From assembly GCA_002319795.1 (NCBI GenBank), contig DCFU01000044.1:79904-143903 (forward strand): 64,000 nt of DNA. Direction: 5' to 3'. Source of the DNA: Megamonas sp. UBA1796. Lineage in GTDB: Bacteria; Bacillota; Negativicutes; Selenomonadales; Selenomonadaceae. This document shows positions 61,752 to 64,000 of this stretch, in pieces; within the stretch, counting starts at the first letter, position 1, and each line of letters begins with the position of its first letter. The position numbers and the translations under genes were made by a program. The notes under the pieces are model-generated. The model made no database searches and was not told where the DNA came from. It saw nothing but the letters and a program-made list of their open reading frames with translations.

Positions 61752-62680
61752 TTCCCAGCACCTGCCGATACTTCCTCCTGCGGATCCGTCTCCGTCCCCG
61801 GAGTCTGTGGAGGAGGTGTAAGCGGCACCGGAGGCGCCTCACGCGAAGCCACAATAACAGCTACATCTTCCAGTTTCTGAAAATCAACTGCCGGCTCAAG
61901 CACCGCATACTTCAAAAGGCCTCCATCATCATTCTTTACCTCACGCACCCTGCCCACAATAAGCCCTTTGGGATAAATACCACCAAAACCCGATGTCACA
62001 ATAGTATCACCCTCGACAATATCCGCATTGCGCGGTATGTTCACCATATGCGGAACCATAGGATCTGTGGTATCTCCCTGTACAATGCCCGCCACACGAG
62101 ACTCTGGACGCTGTACCAGTGTACCAACAGCTGAACGTGGATCGAGCAGGAGTTCAACCTTGGCGGAATTTGGAGAAACCTCCACGACATTACCTACCAG
62201 GCCCTGATATGTAACAACAGCCATTTCCGGCTGCACACCATCCATCGTACCACGATCAATAACTATGACCCGTGTCCATGTCGCAGCCTCTCTGCCAATC
62301 ACTCGTCCCACGACAAGATCAAACTGCGGTGTTGTCTGCTTATAGCCTAAAAGTGCATGCAACCGGGCATTTTCCGCAGCATATTCATCGGCCTTCAAAT
62401 TTTGCTCACGAAGCTGTATTACTTCATTCTTCAACATCTTATTCTGCTCATGTACTGTAACGATTTCCCATATATTCGACGTCACGTACTGCAGCTGACC
62501 ACCTACCCACGAGACTGCCTCCTGGAATGGCGCAAGCACAGTCGTTGCAGCCCGACTGCTAAAAGGGACTGTAAATCTGCCGCGCGCTGCAAAAAAAATA
62601 ATACAAAAGATGCTTACCGCGACAAACAACAGAATCCATATCTTACGACCGGAATTCCGATCCCTTCTGACTTTACTCAT
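61748..62680 (-). CDS. mreC: Rod shape-determining protein MreC
   Basis: Periplasm-facing scaffold that links MreB to PBP2/RodA. The 310-residue product has one N-terminal helix (about 14-31), a coiled coil (about 70-105, KMLKNEVIQLREQNLKADEY), and the beta-barrel domain with VGRVIGREAATWTRVIVIDRG near 125-145. A Pro/Glu-rich tail ends it. The ATGA overlap with mreB couples translation. Confidence 0.92.
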   Translation of the reverse strand: MSKVRRDRNSGRKIWILLFVAVSIFCIIFFAARGRFTVPFSSRAATTVLAPFQEAVSWVGGQLQYVTSNIWEIVTVHEQNKMLKNEVIQLREQNLKADEYAAENARLHALLGYKQTTPQFDLVVGRVIGREAATWTRVIVIDRGTMDGVQPEMAVVTYQGLVGNVVEVSPNSAKVELLLDPRSAVGTLVQRPESRVAGIVQGDTTDPMVPHMVNIPRNADIVEGDTIVTSGFGGIYPKGLIVGRVREVKNDDGGLLKYAVLEPAVDFQKLEDVAVIVASREAPPVPLTPPPQTPGTETDPQEEVSAGAGK

Positions 62681-63717
62681 TGTCTCAGCTTCTTCGTGGT
62701 CATTACAACACGCTTAAGAAGTTCAATATTTTCAAGAGATCTCCCTGTACCCTCACCAACACAAGATAAAGCATCCTCTGCCACGAGCACAGGCATGCCG
62801 GTTTCATGGCTCAGGAGCTTATCGAGATTTGTAAGCAGCGCACCACCGCCTGTCATCATGATACCATGGTCCATGACATCCGCTGCAAGCTCCGGTGGTG
62901 TCTTTTCCAAAGTCCCTTTAACAGCATCAATAATTTTTACGATGGGTTCGCCCAACGCCTCACGAATCTCACTGGCTTTAATGGTAAGTGTCTTCGGCAG
63001 CCCACTCACCAGATCACGCCCACGAATATCCATGGTAGCATCTGCATCGGGTGTCACGATAGCCGAGCCAATACGAATTTTGATATCTTCTGCTGTACGT
63101 TCGCCAATCATAAGATTATACATACGCTTGATATACTGTACGATTGACAAGTCCATCTCATCGCCACCAATGCGGATAGAACGGCTTGTAACGATTCCGC
63201 CTAGCGAGATAACTGCAATTTCCGTAGTACCGCCGCCGATATCGACAACCATACTGCCAGTAGCTTCCTCAACCGGAAGACCGGCTCCGATAGCTGCTGC
63301 CATCGGTTCCTCGATGAGATATGCCTCACGGGCGCCTGCCTGCTGCGCCGCCTCAACAACCGCACGCTTTTCCACCTCAGTAACCCCGGATGGAACCCCC
63401 ACTACAACACGTGGACGTACAAAAGACTTCGTATTCATAGCTTTGCGAATAAAGTACTTCAGCATAGCCTGTGTTACATCAAAATCTGCAATGACCCCAT
63501 CTTTCATCGGCCGGATAGCCACGATGGAACCAGGCGTACGTCCAATCATCCTCTTAGCCTCTTCACCTACAGCCAGTACCTCACCATTGTCACTTTTTAT
63601 TGCTACTACGGACGGCTCACGCAGCACGATACCCTTCCCCTTTACATGGACAAGTGTGTTTGCCGTTCCTAAATCAATTCCCATATCACGCGATAAACCA
63701 CCAAAAAGACTCCACAT
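62677..63717 (-). CDS. mreB: Actin-like rod shape protein MreB
   Basis: Forms filaments that direct lateral wall synthesis. The 346-residue product has IDLGTANTLVHVKGKGIVL near 16, DVTQAMLKYFIRKA near 79, the phosphate-2 loop MVVDIGGGTTEIAVISLGG near 158-176, and GGGALLTNLDKLLSHETG near 292. GGGAG lies about twelve bases before the ATG. It heads the mreB-mreC-mreD-mrdA unit. Confidence 0.95.
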   Translation of the reverse strand: MWSLFGGLSRDMGIDLGTANTLVHVKGKGIVLREPSVVAIKSDNGEVLAVGEEAKRMIGRTPGSIVAIRPMKDGVIADFDVTQAMLKYFIRKAMNTKSFVRPRVVVGVPSGVTEVEKRAVVEAAQQAGAREAYLIEEPMAAAIGAGLPVEEATGSMVVDIGGGTTEIAVISLGGIVTSRSIRIGGDEMDLSIVQYIKRMYNLMIGERTAEDIKIRIGSAIVTPDADATMDIRGRDLVSGLPKTLTIKASEIREALGEPIVKIIDAVKGTLEKTPPELAADVMDHGIMMTGGGALLTNLDKLLSHETGMPVLVAEDALSCVGEGTGRSLENIELLKRVVMTTKKLRQ

Positions 63718-63764
63718 TTTTCTATAAAACTCCCTTCATATAAACAACACAGGACAACTCATGT

Positions 63765-63770
63765 ATTATA
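63765..63770 (-). promoter_or_regulatory. -10 element of the mre operon
   Basis: TATAAT on the minus strand about 48 bases before mreB, with only a poor -35 (TGGTAA region) 17 bases upstream, falling in the radC remnant end. Confidence 0.45.
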
Positions 63771-63782
63771 CCCTACAACGCT

Positions 63783-64000
63783 TTATTTTACCATACCTTT
63801 TTCCTTTAGGGAAATAAATTTATTATCCCCAATAATAATATGATCCAAAACTGGAATATCCATGATTTTTCCTGTTTTTACGAGGCGCTCCGTCACCGCA
63901 ATATCCTCTCTGCTTGGTGACGGGTCACCACTTGGATGGGGTTTGTTAACATAAAATTCCTCACTGCCATATTACATAATGTGTACTGCACAAATCCCAA
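63783..64000 (-). pseudogene. radC: RadC C-terminal remnant, frame-disrupted, partial at edge
   Basis: Reading minus from the edge, the last 62 codons before TAA at 63783 give PHPSGDPSPSREDIAVTERL, then KTGKIMDIPVLDHIIIG and a short tail, clearly the end of RadC (JAMM/MPN family). However the signature HNHPSGDP is spoiled: the sequence before it reads NKPHPSGDP and the frame meets a TAA at 63972-63974. The other frame upstream (LCNMAVRNFMLTN) looks like the expected preceding helix, suggesting a frameshift near 63945-63955. The first metal-binding His of the motif seems lost. It may be a decaying gene or a sequencing error; only about 220 bases are visible. Confidence 0.6.

Noticed and set aside
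62357..63727. Plus-strand open frame of about 456 codons opposite mreB and mreC
   Set aside because: Ser/Thr-rich shadow of the mreB coding strand; no independent signal.
1..64000. CRISPR arrays, insertion sequences, phage genes, tRNA or rRNA
   Set aside because: No regular spaced repeats beyond the short MraZ-box units, no transposase or integrase product, and no tRNA-like or rRNA sequence in the intergenic gaps, all of which are near 300 bases or less.

Overview
The window is gene-dense chromosomal DNA, almost all of it on the minus strand, with short gaps and mostly housekeeping content. Gene content and order point to a Bacillota (Firmicutes) genome. The evidence is a Bacillus-type pxp/kip operon order, a perfect CIRCE box, a dcw cluster containing DUF881 and small-basic-protein genes, and the chain rpsB-tsf-pyrH-frr-uppS-cdsA-dxr-rseP-ispG-proS. 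MurE carries the DNPR signature of meso-diaminopimelate peptidoglycan. Together with a complete minCDE and mreBCD-mrdA-rodA set and no sporulation genes in the usual places, my best guess is a Negativicutes (Selenomonadales/Veillonellales) member. That assignment is inference.

Region by region. (1) 1-2.6 kb: purE-purC-purF operon, with purF cut by the window edge. (2) 2.7-7.2 kb: accessory genes. These are a D-malate/tartrate-type dehydrogenase, a half-length DapF-like protein without the catalytic Cys, an AraC regulator, and a CadA-type heavy-metal ATPase with a near-consensus promoter and operator. (3) 7.4-15.0 kb: 5-oxoproline (pyroglutamate) catabolism. It has pxpA, a YcsG-type carrier, ycsI, pxpB and pxpC in the Bacillus order, plus a second pxpB-pxpC pair behind a LysR regulator. 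(4) 15.1-23.5 kb: htpG under CIRCE, a secreted unknown, a DEAD-box helicase, cinA, rimO and an orphan substrate-binding protein. (5) 23.6-37.6 kb: the dcw cluster from mraZ to ftsZ. It has a MurC-Ddl fusion and lacks ftsI, ftsW, murB and ftsA. (6) 37.9-42.0 kb: a polysaccharide deacetylase and an Lgt-like membrane protein with altered catalytic residues. On the plus strand follow a DUF1858 redox protein and a two-component system. (7) 42.0-52.2 kb: isoprenoid, lipid-carrier and translation genes from rpsB to proS. (8) 52.2-56.2 kb: RNase G with two paired radical-SAM-associated proteins. (9) 56.3-63.7 kb: division-site and cell-shape genes rodA, minE/D/C, mrdA, mreD/C/B. (10) 63.8-64.0 kb: a degenerate radC end at the edge.

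The main theme is envelope growth. Lipid II precursors are made by the dcw enzymes, the undecaprenyl carrier by dxr, ispG and uppS, and the elongation and division geometry is set by mre, rodA, PBP2, min and ftsZ. No CRISPR array, insertion sequence, phage gene, tRNA or rRNA was recognised. The observations most worth following up are the Lgt-like protein with lost catalytic residues, the duplicated pxpBC unit with its non-canonical NRAMP-fold carrier, a phased GTGGT repeat array in front of mraZ, the MurC-Ddl fusion in a reduced dcw cluster, the truncated DapF-like protein, and a small PASTA-like ORF between frr and a ferredoxin gene.
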